A DNA stretch of 64,000 bases from Blautia argi (GTDB taxonomy: Bacteria; Bacillota; Clostridia; Lachnospirales; Lachnospiraceae): the NCBI RefSeq assembly GCF_003287895.1, contig NZ_CP030280.1, positions 1,061,501 through 1,125,500 on the forward strand. The letters run 5' to 3'. The stretch's first letter is position 1, and each line of letters starts with the position of its first letter. Shown one piece after another: positions 62,179 through 64,000 of this stretch. The position numbers and the translations under genes are program-made. Below the pieces are notes generated by a model. That model saw only the letters and a program-made list of their open reading frames with translations. It did not search any database and had not been told where the DNA came from.

Positions 62179-63723
62179 ATGGGAGTGAAAACATTTGCAG
62201 CGATTGACGTAGGTTCTTACAATGTATGTATGGATATTTATGAAATTTCTCCGCGGAATGGGATTCGGTGTATAAACGAAGTGAGAAGCCGTCTGGAAAT
62301 CGGGAGAGAAACCTATGGTGAAGGGAAGATTACCTTTGCTACAGCAAAGGAGCTTTGCCGTGTCCTTCGTGATTTTACAGAGATTATGAAGGAATATCAG
62401 GTAGAGGAGTATCGGGCATGTGCCACCAGTACGCTTCAAGAGGCGCAGAATGTATGGCTGGTTATGGAACAGGTGTATCAGAAAACAGGTATCCGGGTAG
62501 AGATTTTAAGCAACTCGGAACAGCGCTTTTACGGCTATAAATCCGTAGCTGCAAAGGAAGCTTCTTTTGAAAAAATCATTCAGAAGGGCACGGCAGTTAT
62601 GGAGGTAGGAGGGGGAAATGTACAAATTTCCCTGTTTGATAAGGATACTCTTGTTACTACTCAGAATTTTAAAATGGGAAGCCTGCGAATCAAGGAGCTT
62701 CTGCTTCCTCTGGAAAAGGAAACCGTACATTATGAACGCCTGGTGGAAGAGCTGGTACATAACCAGATTTTGGGTTTTAAAAAGCTGCATGTAAAGGATC
62801 GCAAAATAGAGCACATTATTCTTATGGGAAATACCTTTACGGAAAGACTGTTTGAGAAAAAAGAGAGTATGACAGAGAGCAGAACCATCAGCCTTGAAAC
62901 CTTTATGGAGGAATATAGATGGGTGATGGCGCATTCTGCGGAAGAGGTATCAGTAAAGCTGGGAGTTTCTCTGGAGTATGCAGAGATTATGGTACCTGGC
63001 ATGATTATTTACCGTGTATTTATTGAGGAGCTGGGCGGACAGACCATGTGGCTTCCGGGAACGCACTTAAACGATGGAGTGGCTTATGATTATGCGGAGC
63101 GACGCAAACTGATGAAAAGCAAGCACAATTTTGAAAATGACATTCTGGTTTCAGCGAGAAATATTGCCAAGCGATATATGAGCAGCAAAAATCATACCCA
63201 GGCAGTGGCGCAGAATGCACTTGCCATTTTTGACGGCATGAAGAAGCTTCACGGTATGGGGAAAAGAGAGCGGCTGCTCTTACAGATTGCTATCTTGTTG
63301 CATGACTGCGGCAATTATATCAGTCTGAGCAATGCTTCAGAATGTGCATATGAAATCATTATGTCCACGGAGATTATCGGACTGTCCCACAAGGAACGAA
63401 AGATGATTGCCCATATGGTGAAATTTATTAAAATGCCTTTTCAGTATTATGGAAGCGCAGATTCCAGATCTGAGATAGACCGCAAGGGCTATATGACGGT
63501 AGCAAAGCTGACAGCCATTATCCGGGTGGCAAATGTGCTGGATAGAAGCCACAGACAGAAAATTGAGGAAATCCGGGCTGCAGTAAAGGAGCAGGAGTTG
63601 GTGCTTACCGTTTCTGCAAAAGAGGATTTGACGCTGGAGAGAGGACTTTTGCCAGAGCAGGCAGATTTCTTTGAAGAGATTTTCAGTATCCGCCCTGTAC
63701 TGAAGGTAAGAATGAGGAAATAA
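62179..63723 (+). CDS. ppx: Exopolyphosphatase/GppA family protein with HD domain
   Basis: 514 residues. The actin-like ATPase half (about 1-300) shows [31 protein letters not shown] and [19 protein letters not shown]; the C-terminal half is an HD-type helical domain ([23 protein letters not shown]-like [16 protein letters not shown]). It would trim polyphosphate or hydrolyse pppGpp. The next gene encodes polyphosphate kinase, so polyphosphate turnover is the likely role. Confidence 0.9.
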   Translation: MGVKTFAAIDVGSYNVCMDIYEISPRNGIRCINEVRSRLEIGRETYGEGKITFATAKELCRVLRDFTEIMKEYQVEEYRACATSTLQEAQNVWLVMEQVYQKTGIRVEILSNSEQRFYGYKSVAAKEASFEKIIQKGTAVMEVGGGNVQISLFDKDTLVTTQNFKMGSLRIKELLLPLEKETVHYERLVEELVHNQILGFKKLHVKDRKIEHIILMGNTFTERLFEKKESMTESRTISLETFMEEYRWVMAHSAEEVSVKLGVSLEYAEIMVPGMIIYRVFIEELGGQTMWLPGTHLNDGVAYDYAERRKLMKSKHNFENDILVSARNIAKRYMSSKNHTQAVAQNALAIFDGMKKLHGMGKRERLLLQIAILLHDCGNYISLSNASECAYEIIMSTEIIGLSHKERKMIAHMVKFIKMPFQYYGSADSRSEIDRKGYMTVAKLTAIIRVANVLDRSHRQKIEEIRAAVKEQELVLTVSAKEDLTLERGLLPEQADFFEEIFSIRPVLKVRMRK

Positions 63724-63737
63724 GGAGGAGTGAGCAT

Positions 63738-64000
63738 ATGGAATTTAAGGCATATACAAAGCCGGAATATTACCGCAACAGAGAATTGAGCTGGGTAGGG
63801 TTTAATGAAAGAGTGCTGTCTGAGGCAAGGGATAAAAGCCTGCCCTTATTTGAACGCCTGAAGTTTTTGAGCATTACGGCCTCTAATCTGGACGAATTTT
63901 TCATGATTCGGGTTGCTTCTTTAAAGGATATGGTTCATGCAAAATATACAAAACCGGATATTGCAGGGCTTTCTCCAAAGGAACAGCTTGAAAGACTGGC
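63738..64000 (+). CDS. ppk1: Polyphosphate kinase, N-terminal part (runs off the window)
   Basis: The frame from the ATG at 63738, after TAAGGAGGAGTGAGCAT, is open to the window end. It encodes [40 protein letters not shown] and [15 protein letters not shown], the diagnostic N-terminal domain of PPK1, which makes polyphosphate from ATP. The catalytic histidines lie outside the window. It is 14 bases after ppx, giving a ppx-ppk operon. Confidence 0.93.
   Translation, partial: MEFKAYTKPEYYRNRELSWVGFNERVLSEARDKSLPLFERLKFLSITASNLDEFFMIRVASLKDMVHAKYTKPDIAGLSPKEQLERL

Overview
The window comes from a low-to-mid GC, spore-forming, anaerobic Gram-positive bacterium. The gene set fits a Lachnospiraceae-type gut clostridium, most likely Blautia-like; that is inference from gene content, not a database result. 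The signs are spoIIGA-sigE, sigH and ylmC for sporulation, a Cys T-box, a TPP riboswitch, an RAT/LicT-type antiterminated PTS operon, an NADP-type glutamate dehydrogenase, a potA-potB-potCD polyamine transporter and the selenium/molybdenum hydroxylase helpers yedF-yqeB-yqeC.

Layout. 1-1.5 kb: end of spoIIGA, then sigE. 1.5-7.6 kb: a sugar PTS operon (RAT leader, antiterminator, HPr, EI, a degenerate transglutaminase-like membrane protein, EIIA, a NagE-like EIIBC). 7.7-8.5 kb: cutC. 8.5-11.6 kb: a LytTR regulator plus membrane-protein pair; the regulator is broken by a frameshift and by an IS6-like element with 8-bp target duplications. 11.6-12.9 kb: SPFH protein, a ribbon-helix-helix gene without an ATG start, and a YbjQ-like remnant. 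13-19 kb: KDG/KDPG catabolism (kdgR, eda, kdgK), a second broken PfkB kinase, ylmC, a broken AraR-type regulator and araD. 19-23 kb: ZIP transporter, csoR, broken copA, copZ. 23-26.6 kb: ispF, an ABC-F ATPase, gdhA. 26.7-29.9 kb: a peptide/quorum-type accessory cluster (LytTR response regulator, AgrC-type kinase in two frames, two tiny ORFs, a secreted protein in two frames, a small membrane protein). 30-31 kb: broken LD-carboxypeptidase. 31-35.5 kb: T-box, cysE, cysS, mrnC, rlmB, sigH, tRNA-Thr. 35.6-38.7 kb: DUF3343, yedF, yqeB and a yqeC-mocA fusion. 38.8-46.2 kb: luxS, broken methyltransferase, trpS, UPF0303, a membrane protein and a MacAB-like ABC efflux system. 46.2-51 kb (minus): RluA-type synthase, potCD fusion, broken potB, potA. 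51-55.6 kb: lactonase, corA, an inactive-looking rhomboid, pyk. 55.6-59.3 kb (minus): thiSFGHE under a TPP riboswitch. 59.5-64 kb: lysA, tRNA-Leu, patatin, ppx and the start of ppk.

Two points stand out. First, nine genes carry frame breaks (ten breaks in all). Nine breaks fit a single inserted base, often in a short T or G run; only the AgrC-type kinase break runs the other way, and it falls on an A AAA AAT slippery heptamer next to a UGA stop. This is either a sequencing or assembly artefact or real accessory-gene decay, and raw reads would settle it. Second, the 26.7-29.9 kb cluster looks like an uncharacterised two-component-controlled peptide system. It has a strongly amphipathic 27-residue peptide, paired LytTR-type sites upstream, and no recognisable AgrB processing enzyme.
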